From Petrotoga mexicana DSM 14811 (lineage in GTDB: Bacteria; Thermotogota; Thermotogae; Petrotogales; Petrotogaceae), in contig NZ_AZRN01000023.1 in NCBI RefSeq assembly GCF_002895565.1, positions 1 through 64,000 on the forward strand: a stretch of DNA of 64,000 nucleotides. Reading direction: 5' to 3'. This document shows, in pieces, positions 34,028 through 43,902 of this stretch. The stretch's first letter is position 1, and every line of letters starts with the position of its first letter. The notes beneath the pieces are model-generated. The model worked only from the letters and a program-made list of their open reading frames with translations. It was not told where the DNA came from and searched no databases. The translations under genes and the position numbers were made by a program.

Positions 34028-35560
34028 TTATTTTTTTGCTGTTTGGAGTTTTTTAGTCATATATTTATTCAACGCATTTAGATAGGCCAAAGTACTTGCT
34101 TGGGTAATATCTGTTTCAACAGAATGTCCAACGTATACATCTTCTCCAATTTTGAGTTTAACAGTTGTTTCTCCTAAGGCGTCGGTTCCCTCTGTAACGC
34201 CTTCTATCTTATACGAAATCAAAGTGATATTTTCTTCTTCAGCGATTTCGTTTATGGCTTTAAATATGGCATCTATTGGTCCGTCTCCACTGCAAGCCGC
34301 TTTTTCTATCAAATCTTCGCCTCTTGCTATTTTTATAGTCGCTGTCGGTAGCGTAGTGTTTCCCGTAGTAACGGATAAATATTTGAGTTTGAAATAATCC
34401 TCCGTTTTATATAGTTCGTCGTTTATCAATGCTTCAACATCAAGCGGATTCAAATTCTTTTTTTTACTGGCTAGATCTTTGAATTTAATGAATAACTTCT
34501 CAAAGGTTTCTTCATCCACGGTGTAACCAGATGATGTTAAGAACTCCTTTAAGGCATGTCTTCCCGAATGTTTCCCTAATATTAGTTTATTTGAATTCAA
34601 CCCTATACTTTCTGCTTTCATTATTTCGTAAGTAGTTCTTTCTTTGATAACACCATCTTGATGAATACCAGATTCATGTGCAAAGGCATTTTTACCTACT
34701 ATTGCTTTATTAGGTTGAATAACCATTCCAGTAAATTGTGAAACCATGTTGCTTAATTTCAAAATCTTAGTTGTATCCTGCGTTACGACTAAATCTTCAA
34801 AATAATCTTTCCTGGTAACTAATGCCATTAAAACTTCTTCTAAGGCGGCGTTACCTGCCCTTTCTCCTATTCCATTGACTGCAACCTCTGCCTGATCGGC
34901 ACCCTCTTTCAGAGCAATGAGTGTGTTAGCAGTTGCCATCCCTAAATCGTTATGGCAATGTACGCTTAATTCAATCTTTTCTATGTTCCTTGTGTTTTCT
35001 TTTATCTTCTTAATAAATTCACCAAATTCTTGAGGAATTGCATATCCCACAGTATCAGGCACGTTAATTACCGACGCACCAGCTTCGATGACTTTTTCAA
35101 AGAGTTTGTACAAAAAATCTAACTCGCTTCTTGAAGCATCTTCTGCTGAAAATTCAATATTATTAGTATACTTTGCTGCATATTTCACGGCCTCAACTGC
35201 TCTTTCCATAACTTGCTCTTCATTCATTTGCAGCTTATATTTCATGTGAATAGGAGAAGTGGCAATGAACACATGAATTCTTGGTTGTTCTGCTTCCTGA
35301 AGTGCTTCCCAAGCACAATCGATATCTTTGTAGTTCGCCCTTGCTAAAGCGGCGATCTCAACATCTCTGATTTTTTGGGCGATGTTTTTCACACTTTCAA
35401 AATCACTACTTGAAGAAATAGGAAAACCAGCCTCTATTACATCAACTTTTAACAAGGAAAGCTGTTCGGCTATTGCCAACTTCTCCTCCATTGTCAAACT
35501 TACTCCTGGAGATTGTTCGCCATCCCTCAACGTAGTATCAAAAATTTTTATTTTTCTCAA
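34028..35560 (-). CDS. leuA: 2-isopropylmalate synthase
   Basis: A 510-residue DRE-TIM enzyme with [20 protein letters not shown] and [17 protein letters not shown], as in LeuA, and the metal-binding [15 protein letters not shown]-terminal allosteric domain (about 380-505) is complete, so leucine feedback inhibition is expected. It condenses 2-oxoisovalerate with acetyl-CoA as the first step to leucine. Confidence 0.93.
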   Translation of the reverse strand: MRKIKIFDTTLRDGEQSPGVSLTMEEKLAIAEQLSLLKVDVIEAGFPISSSSDFESVKNIAQKIRDVEIAALARANYKDIDCAWEALQEAEQPRIHVFIATSPIHMKYKLQMNEEQVMERAVEAVKYAAKYTNNIEFSAEDASRSELDFLYKLFEKVIEAGASVINVPDTVGYAIPQEFGEFIKKIKENTRNIEKIELSVHCHNDLGMATANTLIALKEGADQAEVAVNGIGERAGNAALEEVLMALVTRKDYFEDLVVTQDTTKILKLSNMVSQFTGMVIQPNKAIVGKNAFAHESGIHQDGVIKERTTYEIMKAESIGLNSNKLILGKHSGRHALKEFLTSSGYTVDEETFEKLFIKFKDLASKKKNLNPLDVEALINDELYKTEDYFKLKYLSVTTGNTTLPTATIKIARGEDLIEKAACSGDGPIDAIFKAINEIAEEENITLISYKIEGVTEGTDALGETTVKLKIGEDVYVGHSVETDITQASTLAYLNALNKYMTKKLQTAKK

Positions 35561-35591
35561 ATTTGATCACTCTCCTACTTGCCTATATTTT

Positions 35592-36584
35592 TTAGCTTTC
35601 TATCCAAGGCATCATCGCTCTCAACTTCTCTCCAACTTGTTCTAACAAAGAATTATTATCTTTTTCAGTTAAAGCATTGAAAACAGGCCTATTGGCTTTG
35701 TTTTCTAATATCCAGTCCTTTGCAAAATTCCCATTCTGTATGTTTGCAAGTACCTCTTTCATAGTTTCTTTAACCCTATTATCGATAATTTTGGGCCCAA
35801 TGGCAAGGTCTCCATATTGTGCAGTGTCACTTATGGAGTATCTCATCTTTTTTAATCCGCCTTCATACAAAAGATCAACGATTAATTTAAGTTCATTCAA
35901 ACATTCAAAATAGGCTATTTCTGGTTGATACCCCGCTTCAACGAGTGTTTCAAAACCTGCTTTGATGAGTGACGTAGTTCCACCACATAAGACCGCTTGT
36001 TCTCCAAATAGATCCGTTTCTGTTTCCTCTTTGAAAGTTGTTTTGATGACACCTGCTCGTGTACAACCTATTCCTTTGGCGTAAGATAAACCCAACTCTT
36101 TTGCTTTTCCTGAAAAATCTTGGTGAACAGCTAATAATCCTGGAACCCCTTTGCCTTCTAAATACATTCTTCTGACTAAATGACCAGGACTTTTAGGAGC
36201 AACCATGAATACATCAATGTTTTTTGGAGGTACAATTTGTCCAAAATGGATATTAAAACCATGAGAAAACCCAAGTGCATTACCCTCGTCTAAGTTGGGT
36301 TCTATGTCTTTTTTGTACACCTCACTCTGAACTTCATCAGGGATCAATACTTGAATAATATCTCCTTTTTTAACTGCTTCAGATGTTTCGTATACTTCAA
36401 AACCATCTTTTTGGGCAATTTCTTTGCTTTTACTATCTTTCTTCAAACCTATAATTACTTTCAATCCGCTATCTTTAAGATTTTGTGCCTGAGCATGACC
36501 CTGACTTCCATAACCCAAAACTGCAATAGTTTTTCCCTTCAATAAACCTAAGTCTGCATCCTTTTCATAGAATGTTTCCACCAT
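35592..36584 (-). CDS. ilvC: Ketol-acid reductoisomerase
   Basis: A 330-residue class I KARI with the nucleotide motif [19 protein letters not shown] (about 21-39), then [20 protein letters not shown] and the metal/substrate glutamates in [17 protein letters not shown] (written there as EETETD). It converts acetolactate or acetohydroxybutyrate to the dihydroxy acids. Located 31 bases upstream of leuA and 20 downstream of ilvN. Confidence 0.94.
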   Translation of the reverse strand: MVETFYEKDADLGLLKGKTIAVLGYGSQGHAQAQNLKDSGLKVIIGLKKDSKSKEIAQKDGFEVYETSEAVKKGDIIQVLIPDEVQSEVYKKDIEPNLDEGNALGFSHGFNIHFGQIVPPKNIDVFMVAPKSPGHLVRRMYLEGKGVPGLLAVHQDFSGKAKELGLSYAKGIGCTRAGVIKTTFKEETETDLFGEQAVLCGGTTSLIKAGFETLVEAGYQPEIAYFECLNELKLIVDLLYEGGLKKMRYSISDTAQYGDLAIGPKIIDNRVKETMKEVLANIQNGNFAKDWILENKANRPVFNALTEKDNNSLLEQVGEKLRAMMPWIES

Positions 36585-36604
36585 ACACTATCACTCCTTA
36601 ATTT

Positions 36605-37105
36605 TTATGAATTTGTCAAAACGTTGTTGTTCATTTCTCTATCTATGGCTACAATCCCTGTTCTCACGACTTCTTTAATGCCAAAATCCTTCATTATTTC
36701 GATAAAGGCATTTATTTTATTTTCATCCCCCGTAATTTCAACTGTTATTGTGTCAAGGGAAAAATCGACAACCTTACCCCTAAAAACGTCGACCACCTGA
36801 ATAACTTGGCTTCTTTGATTTTTTCCACAATTTACCTTAATTATCGCCATATCCCTCTCTATCATATTGCTTTGATTCAATTCAGTGATCTTTATAACAT
36901 CTATAAGTTTGTAAAGCTGTTTTTTTACTTGTTCTAATGTATCTGTGTTTCCTTCGACAACTATCGTCATCCGAGAATATTCCGGTAATTCTGTTTCCCC
37001 CACATTTAAACTCAGTATGTTAAAATTTCTCCTACTGAATAGGCCAGATATTCTTGCCAAAACCGCAGGTTGATTATTCACTGTTACTGATAAGATGTGT
37101 CTCAT
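36605..37105 (-). CDS. ilvN: Acetolactate synthase small subunit
   Basis: A 166-residue regulatory subunit with an N-terminal ACT domain (ILSVTVNNQPAVLARISGLF, then RRNFNILSLNVGETE) and a second C-terminal ALS_ss_C domain. It confers valine feedback control on IlvB. It overlaps the ilvB stop by 4 bp. Confidence 0.93.
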   Translation of the reverse strand: MRHILSVTVNNQPAVLARISGLFSRRNFNILSLNVGETELPEYSRMTIVVEGNTDTLEQVKKQLYKLIDVIKITELNQSNMIERDMAIIKVNCGKNQRSQVIQVVDVFRGKVVDFSLDTITVEITGDENKINAFIEIMKDFGIKEVVRTGIVAIDREMNNNVLTNS

Positions 37106-38811
37106 GCAACCTCCCCCTGTTTTTCCTTTTCTCTCTTTTTCTTTTTTAGTTCCAACATCTCATTGATCGATGCCCCTTCTGGAACCATTGGGAATACGTT
37201 CTCATCTTGAGGAATAATGACGTCCAGTAAAACTGGGCCATCATAATTTAAAACCTCTTTCAAAGCCATCTCTACATCGTTTGTTTGATCGATTCTTAAC
37301 GATTTTATTCCGTAAGCCTGAGCCAATTTAACGAAATCAGGATTTTCAAGTATAGTGCCGGAATATCTTTCATCAAAAAATAACTCTTGCCACTGTCTTA
37401 CCATCCCTAAGGTTCCGTTGTTTAAAATGATTATTTTCACGGGGAGTCTGTTAGAACTTATTGTAGCCAACTCCTGGAGATTCATTTGAAAACTTCCGTC
37501 ACCAGATATGTTGATAACCGTTTTATCGGGATTCCCTACTTGAACACCCATACTGGCTGGTAAACCATATCCCATAGTTCCAAGGCCTCCTGAGGTTATG
37601 AATGACCTAGGTTTCGAAAAACGAAAGTATTGGGCTGCCCACATTTGATTTTGGCCAACTTCTGTTACTATTACAGTATTTTCATCGGTTAACTCATCCA
37701 ATTTTTCAATCAAGTATTGTGGCTTAATACTGTTATCATCGTATTCGTAGTTAAGCGGAAATCGTCTTTTCCATTCTTTTATTTTTTCTAGCCATTCTTT
37801 TCTTTCGATCGTCTTTATCAACGGAATTAATTTATCTAAAACGTTTTTTGCGTTACCAACAATGGGAATATCAACTTTGACATTTTTATTTACTTCAGCT
37901 GGATCGATATCTATATGAATGATCTTTGCATATGGAGCAAACGTTTCCAACTTACCCGTTACCCTGTCATCAAAGCGTACTCCAATTCCTATTATCAAAT
38001 CTGCTTCAGATATAGCGTAGTTGGCATACATTGTACCGTGCATTCCTAGCATCTTTAGAGAAAGCTCATGATCTTCTGGAAAAGCCCCAAGACCCATAAG
38101 AGATGTAACTACTGGTATCCTTCCCTTTATTGCCATATTTGTCAATTCTTCTGAAGCATTAGAATTTATAACTCCTCCACCGGCAAAGATAACTGGCCTC
38201 TGGGATGTATTAATCGCCTCGGCAGCCAATTTTATTTGCATGTAGTTACCTTCGTATGTTGGCTGATATCCTGGGAGATGAACGCTTTGAGGATACATGA
38301 AATCAGCGTGAGATTTAAGAACATCCACTGGTAAATCTACCAATACTGGACCTGGTCTACCAGTTCTGGCTATGTAAAAAGCTTCTTTTATAGTTTTAGC
38401 TAAATCCTTTACATTTGTTACCATGTAATTGTGCTTGGTTACAGGCAAGGTTATTCCTCTTATGTCTATTTCTTGGAATGAGTCTGTACCTATTAGGCTC
38501 GTCGGAGCTTGACCTGTAAAAGCTACAACTGGTACGGAATCCATGTACGCAGTAGCTAGTCCGGTAACTAGGTTAGTAGCTCCAGGCCCAGAAGTAGCTA
38601 TACACACTCCAACTTTCCCCGTACTCCTTGCATAACCATCTGCAGCATGCGCAGCGCCTTGTTCATGACGTACTAATATATGTTTTATAGGAGCGTCGTA
38701 GAGTTCATCATAAAGTGGGATAACCTTCCCTCCTGGATATCCAAATACGACCTCAACCTTTTCCCTCAAAAGAGATTCAACGAATATTCTTGCCCCGGAA
38801 TGAATCGGCAT
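37102..38811 (-). CDS. ilvB: Acetolactate synthase large subunit
   Basis: A 569-residue thiamine-diphosphate enzyme. The catalytic Glu is in HILVRHEQGAAHAADGYARS, the FAD/central domain includes DDRVTGKLETFAPYAKIIHI, and the ThDP motif is ISGDGSFQMNLQELATISSN to LNNGTLGMVRQWQ. It makes acetolactate from pyruvate or acetohydroxybutyrate from pyruvate plus 2-oxobutyrate. Confidence 0.94.
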   Translation of the reverse strand: MPIHSGARIFVESLLREKVEVVFGYPGGKVIPLYDELYDAPIKHILVRHEQGAAHAADGYARSTGKVGVCIATSGPGATNLVTGLATAYMDSVPVVAFTGQAPTSLIGTDSFQEIDIRGITLPVTKHNYMVTNVKDLAKTIKEAFYIARTGRPGPVLVDLPVDVLKSHADFMYPQSVHLPGYQPTYEGNYMQIKLAAEAINTSQRPVIFAGGGVINSNASEELTNMAIKGRIPVVTSLMGLGAFPEDHELSLKMLGMHGTMYANYAISEADLIIGIGVRFDDRVTGKLETFAPYAKIIHIDIDPAEVNKNVKVDIPIVGNAKNVLDKLIPLIKTIERKEWLEKIKEWKRRFPLNYEYDDNSIKPQYLIEKLDELTDENTVIVTEVGQNQMWAAQYFRFSKPRSFITSGGLGTMGYGLPASMGVQVGNPDKTVINISGDGSFQMNLQELATISSNRLPVKIIILNNGTLGMVRQWQELFFDERYSGTILENPDFVKLAQAYGIKSLRIDQTNDVEMALKEVLNYDGPVLLDVIIPQDENVFPMVPEGASINEMLELKKKKREKEKQGEVA

Positions 38812-38832
38812 AAAATCACCTCTCTAATTTTT

Positions 38833-40521
38833 TTATTCTAAAAACGCCCCTTTATCCGCTGATTGTACAAATCTACTGTACCTATCTAAATACCCATTTG
38901 TTTTTGGAAGTATCGGTTTAAAAGTATTTAATCTTGCTTGTAATTCTTCTTCTGATATTTTTAAATTTAGAGTCTTTTCTGGTATGTTTATCGATACCAT
39001 ATCCCCATCCCTTACAACCCCTATTGGACCTCCTGCCGCAGCTTCGGGAGATACGTGACCTATGGCAGAGCCGCGTGTTGCTCCTGAGAATCTACCATCG
39101 GTGATCAGGGCAACCTTCTTATCCAATCCCATACCAGCTAATGCAGAAGTAGGTGCTAACATCTCTCTCATACCTGGTCCTCCCTTTGGACCTTCGTATA
39201 GGATAACTACTACATCTCCTTCTTTAATTTTTCCCCCATAAATAGCTTTGATGGCTTCTTCTTCTTTGTTGAAGACCTTTGCAGGTCCTTCATGTACCAA
39301 CATCTCATCCGATACAGCTATCTGTTTAACAATTGCCCCGTTGGGAGCTATATTACCTTTTAACACCGCTAGTCCTCCATCTTTATGGTACGGTTTATCT
39401 ATCGGCCTTATCACTTCATGGTTGACATAACCAACTGTTTTGAGATTTTCACCTAAGGTTTCCCCTGTTACGGTCAAGCAGTCCAAATGGAGCAAATTCT
39501 TTTTTGACAATTCTTTTAATACAGCAGGAATACCACCAGCGTAGTGTAAATCTTCAATGTGATGAATTCCTGCAGGAGTTAAACTACATAGGTGTGGGGT
39601 TTTTGAACTAATTTTATTAATAATATCTATTTCAAAATCGATTCCGGCTTCGTGAACGATTGCGGGCAAATGTAAAGCTGTGTTGGTAGAACAACCTAAA
39701 GCCATGTCTAGAGTAAAGGCGTTTTCTACAGTTTTTTCGGTGAATATATCCAATGGTTTAATGTCTTTAGCAACTAACTCCATTATTTTTTCTCCACTTT
39801 TTGTTGCCAAAGCCCTCCTACTAGAAAAAACTGCCGGAATCGTCCCATTTCCCGGCAGCGCAAGTCCTAAAACCTCTGTTAGGCAATTCATTGAATTGGC
39901 AGTAAACATCCCAGCACAAGACCCATACCCAGGACAGGCAGTCATTTCCATTTCACTTAACTCTTCATCAGAAATCTTATTGGCAACTCTCGCACCAACA
40001 GCTTCAAACATATCATGTAAATCGATTTTTCTTCCTCTGTAATTCCCCGCAAGCATTGGACCTCCACTTACAACTATCGCGGGAATATTTAACCTCAAAG
40101 CGGCCATTAGCATCCCTGGAACGATCTTATCGCAGTTGGGAATAAGGACCAATCCATCGAATTTGTAGGCTCTAGCTACAGATTCTATAGAATCGGCAAT
40201 CAACTCTCTACTCGGTAATGAATAGTTCATACCGCTGTGTCCCATAGCGATACCATCACAGATTCCTATCGTTGAAAAAGCTAAAGGTAAACCTCCAGCT
40301 GCGTATACGCCATTTTTTACACTTTCACATATTTCATTCAAATGTTTATGTCCTGGTATTATATCGTTCGCAGAGTTAGCTATACCTATTATAGGTTTAT
40401 CGATCTCTTCTTTTGTCAACCCTAGGGCGTAAAGCAAAGAACGATGTGGAGCTTTTGATATTCCTTTTTTAATTTCGTCGCTTCTTTGTTTATTATCGCT
40501 CATATAATCCTCCCTTTCCAC
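38833..40521 (-). CDS. ilvD: Dihydroxy-acid dehydratase
   Basis: A 562-residue enzyme (556 if the second Met, [14 protein letters not shown], is the true start). The Cys ligands occur in [32 protein letters not shown] and [10 protein letters not shown], with a C-terminal [20 protein letters not shown]. It removes water from dihydroxy acids to give the 2-oxo acids of valine and isoleucine. Located 37 bases after pheA. AGGGAGGATTATATG favours the internal ATG at 40503. Confidence 0.93.
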   Translation of the reverse strand: MEREDYMSDNKQRSDEIKKGISKAPHRSLLYALGLTKEEIDKPIIGIANSANDIIPGHKHLNEICESVKNGVYAAGGLPLAFSTIGICDGIAMGHSGMNYSLPSRELIADSIESVARAYKFDGLVLIPNCDKIVPGMLMAALRLNIPAIVVSGGPMLAGNYRGRKIDLHDMFEAVGARVANKISDEELSEMEMTACPGYGSCAGMFTANSMNCLTEVLGLALPGNGTIPAVFSSRRALATKSGEKIMELVAKDIKPLDIFTEKTVENAFTLDMALGCSTNTALHLPAIVHEAGIDFEIDIINKISSKTPHLCSLTPAGIHHIEDLHYAGGIPAVLKELSKKNLLHLDCLTVTGETLGENLKTVGYVNHEVIRPIDKPYHKDGGLAVLKGNIAPNGAIVKQIAVSDEMLVHEGPAKVFNKEEEAIKAIYGGKIKEGDVVVILYEGPKGGPGMREMLAPTSALAGMGLDKKVALITDGRFSGATRGSAIGHVSPEAAAGGPIGVVRDGDMVSINIPEKTLNLKISEEELQARLNTFKPILPKTNGYLDRYSRFVQSADKGAFLE

Positions 40522-40557
40522 AATGTTTAAAAATGTTGAAAAAATCCCCGGTAGAAT

Positions 40558-41421
40558 TCATTCCCGTTCTTTCCACTTTGGATAACTTCCAAGAATTTTA
40601 AAGAAAGAACTCATTTTTTCTAATTTATCTAATGCTGTTATTACATCTTTATCTTCTTTATAACCTTCAAAATCTATATAAAAAGAATATTCACCTAATT
40701 GCTTTTTGGTTGGTCTAGATTCGATCCTTGTTAGATTTATGTTCTTTTCTTTGAAGGTTTTTAACATATTGTACAGAACCCCAGGTTTGTTGTGTTTTGG
40801 AGAACATATTATCGAGGTTTTGTAATTTTGTTCTGGATCTTCAAACTTTTTAAAGTTATCTGAATGTGCAATCACAAAAAAACGGGTTGAGTTACTTTTT
40901 GAGTCTTGAATATCTTTAGCTAAAACCTTTAGATTATAGATATTAACAATATTTTCTGAACCTATAGCGGCACTTTTGGGCACATCTTTTATCATTTCGC
41001 AAGCATTTGCGGTACTCGCGGTAAATATAACTTCAGGATTATTCAATCTATTTTTTATAAACTTACCACATTGTCCAATAGCTTGTTGATGCGAAAAAAG
41101 CTTTTTAATCTCTGTCAAGTCTAAACTTTCATAAGATAGAAGAAAATGCTTAATTGGAACAACACACTCTCCCACTACCTGAATATCTGATTTCTCGAAT
41201 AAAAGATCCATTGTAATATTAACTGAGCCTTCCACGGAATTTTCAATTGGGACAACTCCAAAATCTACTTCTTTACTTTGAACCATTTCAAAAACGTCTG
41301 AAATAGATTGTAATGGAATCAATGAAACATTTTCACTAAAATATTTCACCGCTGCAATTTCACTAAAAGTCCCTTTAGGTCCTAAATAACAACATTTTTT
41401 TAAATTCTGATCTTTTTTCAA
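40558..41421 (-). CDS. pheA: Prephenate dehydratase
   Basis: A 287-residue monofunctional enzyme. The catalytic domain begins CCYLGPKGTFSEIAAVKYF, with VPIENSVEGSVN and the conserved Thr in IFTASTANACEM (TRF equivalent SNSTRFFVIAH). The C-terminal ACT domain has GVLYNMLKTFKEKNINLTRI and ESRP for phenylalanine feedback. It makes phenylpyruvate. The start codon is TTG with CAAGGAGT 9 bases upstream. It heads the branched-chain operon, which is uncommon. Confidence 0.92.
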   Translation of the reverse strand: MKKDQNLKKCCYLGPKGTFSEIAAVKYFSENVSLIPLQSISDVFEMVQSKEVDFGVVPIENSVEGSVNITMDLLFEKSDIQVVGECVVPIKHFLLSYESLDLTEIKKLFSHQQAIGQCGKFIKNRLNNPEVIFTASTANACEMIKDVPKSAAIGSENIVNIYNLKVLAKDIQDSKSNSTRFFVIAHSDNFKKFEDPEQNYKTSIICSPKHNKPGVLYNMLKTFKEKNINLTRIESRPTKKQLGEYSFYIDFEGYKEDKDVITALDKLEKMSSFFKILGSYPKWKERE

Positions 41422-41543
41422 GACGTCTAACTCCTTGAACTCAAAAATATTACGAAAATATTTTCAGGGTTGAAAGAAAATGAAAAAAATTTCATTTTTC
41501 CTAATTATTGGTAACTATTTAAGATTAGCGTAAATTATTAGCG

Positions 41544-41572
41544 ATTATACACTAAAATCTTCGTTTTTGCAA
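41544..41572 (-). promoter_or_regulatory. Promoter of the pheA-ilv-leu-cimA operon
   Basis: On the minus strand TTGCAA and a perfect TATAAT are exactly 17 bases apart. The leader of about 115 bases contains a weak hairpin (GAAAAATGAAA / TTTCATTTTC, about 41478-41500) but no T-box or long leader peptide that I can see. Confidence 0.8.
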
Positions 41573-41740
41573 GATTTGAAAAAAATTTCATTAAAAGTCC
41601 TTTTAATTCTTTCTTTTAGGGGTTTTAGAAATATAGGATTAAAACAGTCCAATTTAATTTAACCAAAAATTTACTTAAAGCAAATAAAAAATTTACTTCT
41701 GCACTTTCTAAACAAAAATTTTATCATCCTATCATACAAA

Positions 41741-41776
41741 TCCTGTATAATGAATTTGCCATAAAATTGTACAGGA
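41741..41776 (+). promoter_or_regulatory. -10 box within a CCTGTA/TACAGG inverted repeat
   Basis: CCTGTATAATG at 41742 holds a perfect TATAAT. CCTGTA is mirrored by TACAGG at 41770-41775. This may be the promoter, with operator, of the short ORF and the AEC transporter. The -35 box is weak. Confidence 0.45.
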
Positions 41777-41796
41777 GGGAAAGAAAGGAGTTAAAG

Positions 41797-41841
41797 ATGG
41801 TACAATATAATATAGTTAAAATACAATTCAAAGCTACCTAA
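41797..41841 (+). CDS. 14-codon ORF with strong ribosome site
   Basis: ATG follows GGAGGGAAAGAAAGGAGTTAAAG (two GGAG sites), and the frame (MVQYNIVKIQFKAT) stops at TAA 50 bases before the AEC transporter gene. It could be a leader peptide or simply an untranslated remnant. No attenuator hairpin follows. The rest of 41422-41891 holds only the two promoters. Confidence 0.35.
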   Translation: MVQYNIVKIQFKAT

Positions 41842-41891
41842 GAACCAATCATAAGTTTTTTACCAACTAAAATTCGAAAGGAGATTATACA

Positions 41892-42860
41892 ATGAATACA
41901 AATTATATCGAAATAATTCCTAAGATCATACCGGTTTTCATCTTGTTAGGTGTTGGATATTTTTTAAAAGTCAAGAAGTTTATCTCTAACAATTCTATTG
42001 GTGAGATCAAGAAATTGATTGTTAACATTTCGCTTCCCGCACTATTATTTATGTCCTTTCTGGATGTTAATTTCACTATAGAGTTCTTTTTTATCATTCT
42101 AATTGTTTTTTTGATCAATCTTTTGATGTTATTGATAGGTAAGGGTTTTGCATTTTTTACAAAGTTAAAGGATCCTCACTTACCTTTGCTTTTCACCGGT
42201 TTTGAGGTTGGTATGCTTGGTATACCCCTCTTTGGTGCAATATACGGTACGGAAAGTATTAAATACATGGCAGTTGTTGATCTTGGCCAGGAAATATACG
42301 TTTGGTTTGTATTATTTGCAATGTTATTGAGCCTTCAACAAAAGGGAAAACAACTGCATTTTGTAGGGTTATTTAAATCTTTTATTACTTCTCCGATAAT
42401 TATAGCTATTTTACTTGGTATCATTCTCAATTCTAGTGGGATAAAATCTTTAATTAGTGAAAATTTCCTATTTCAAGGTGTTATTAACAGTATCGATATG
42501 CTTGGAAGTTTAACAGTGCCTTTAATACTTTTAGTGATCGGATACGAAATTAATTTTAAAACCAGTAATATTAGTTTACCTTTAAAAATCATTGGCATTA
42601 GACTACTAATATTAGTACCTATTGCACTTTTAGTTGGGAACTTTGTTTTTAGTAAATATCTTGAACTAGACCCCCTTTACAGTGTTGCACTACTGTCGGT
42701 TGTAATATTGCCTCCACCTTTTATAATTCCTCTTTTTTTTAATCAAGAAGACGAACAAATGGGTGAAAAAAGTTACGTATATAACACCTTGTCAATAAGC
42801 ACAGTTATATCTATAATAGCTTTTTTGATTATTGTCGTATTTTTCACACCTGCTCTTTGA
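41892..42860 (+). CDS. AEC (auxin efflux carrier) family transporter
   Basis: A 322-residue membrane protein with ten predicted segments and the AEC/BART-type N-terminus (IIPKIIPVFILLGVGYFLKV) and mid-region (GFEVGMLGIPLFGAIYG). Bacterial members export or import small organic acids such as malate or malonate; the substrate here is not predictable. GAAAGGAG precedes the ATG. Confidence 0.85.
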   Translation: MNTNYIEIIPKIIPVFILLGVGYFLKVKKFISNNSIGEIKKLIVNISLPALLFMSFLDVNFTIEFFFIILIVFLINLLMLLIGKGFAFFTKLKDPHLPLLFTGFEVGMLGIPLFGAIYGTESIKYMAVVDLGQEIYVWFVLFAMLLSLQQKGKQLHFVGLFKSFITSPIIIAILLGIILNSSGIKSLISENFLFQGVINSIDMLGSLTVPLILLVIGYEINFKTSNISLPLKIIGIRLLILVPIALLVGNFVFSKYLELDPLYSVALLSVVILPPPFIIPLFFNQEDEQMGEKSYVYNTLSISTVISIIAFLIIVVFFTPAL

Positions 42861-43049
42861 ATAGCCTGAAAAATAGCAAAAATTAAATGAAAAACCGTCA
42901 GTAAAATTTTATCCAATTCAGAAATAGATAGATAGATAAAATAATTATTAACAAAAAGTAGAATAAGAACAAAAGAGAAGAAATAGATCTAAAATATTGT
43001 AAAATTATCTGAATAAAGCAGACAGAATTTTATTTTAAGGAGAGATATC

Positions 43050-43853
43050 ATGGCTTTATTACAAGTAAATTTTATGTCAAAGTCTTTAATGAGGAAAGTA
43101 CCAATTTTGGTGGTTTTACCGGTTGACAAAGTGAATCTTCCAGGTATGTCTGAAATCACAGACAATCGCAATAATTCCTTTAAAACGCTATATCTTCTTC
43201 ATGGGATGTTCGGTAATTATACAGACTGGGTGTCAGAGACAAGAATTCAAAGATTGGCTGAGGAAAGGAATCTGGTTGTTGTGATGCCTTCTGGTGAAAA
43301 TTCGTTTTATTTGGATCAACCGGAGTCTGGGAATTTTTATGGAGAATTTATAGGAAAAGAACTTGTTGATATCACAAGAAAGATGTTTCCTTTGTCTAAG
43401 AGGAGAGAAGATACCTTTATTGCAGGGCTTTCTATGGGAGGCTACGGTGCTATTAGAAATGGTCTAAAATACCATGAAACCTTTGGTTATATTGCTGGGC
43501 TTTCCAGTGCATTAATTCTTGAGCAAATGCTTAATGAATCATTTAAGGAAATTGCTTATGAGAAGAGCTGTTTTGGAGATCCTCAGGAGGCTATTTTATC
43601 AGATAAAAATCCAAAAATACTTGTGAAGTATATAAGAGAAAAGATGAAAGAAGATCCATCGGTACATTTTCCTAAAATGTATATGGCTTGTGGTACTGAA
43701 GATGATTTAATAAACTCTAACCGTGATTTCAGAGATTTTCTCATGGAAAATAACGTAGATTTAACTTATGAAGAGGGGCCGGGGGCACATACCTGGGATT
43801 TTTGGGATACTTATATTGAAAAAGTGCTTGACTGGCTTCCTTTGAAAAATTGA
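43050..43853 (+). CDS. Alpha/beta-hydrolase esterase (EstA/FrmB type)
   Basis: A 267-residue protein like tributyrin esterase and S-formylglutathione hydrolase. It has LYLLHGMFGNYTDWVS (oxyanion region), the nucleophile elbow AGLSMGGYGAIRNG (Ser about residue 132), a probable acid in ACGTEDDLI and the catalytic His in GPGAHTWDFWD. It is cytoplasmic and could deacetylate sugars. AAGGAGAG lies before the ATG. Confidence 0.88.
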   Translation: MALLQVNFMSKSLMRKVPILVVLPVDKVNLPGMSEITDNRNNSFKTLYLLHGMFGNYTDWVSETRIQRLAEERNLVVVMPSGENSFYLDQPESGNFYGEFIGKELVDITRKMFPLSKRREDTFIAGLSMGGYGAIRNGLKYHETFGYIAGLSSALILEQMLNESFKEIAYEKSCFGDPQEAILSDKNPKILVKYIREKMKEDPSVHFPKMYMACGTEDDLINSNRDFRDFLMENNVDLTYEEGPGAHTWDFWDTYIEKVLDWLPLKN

Positions 43854-43902
43854 TCGCTAGCCGTTGAATGTAATTTAATTGAAAAAGTGGAAGGTGTAAA
43901 AA

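Noticed and set aside
41430-41540. T-box or amino-acid leader peptide before pheA-ilv
   Set aside because: No T-box core sequence, specifier domain or Leu/Val/Ile/Phe-rich leader frame could be found in the roughly 115-base leader.
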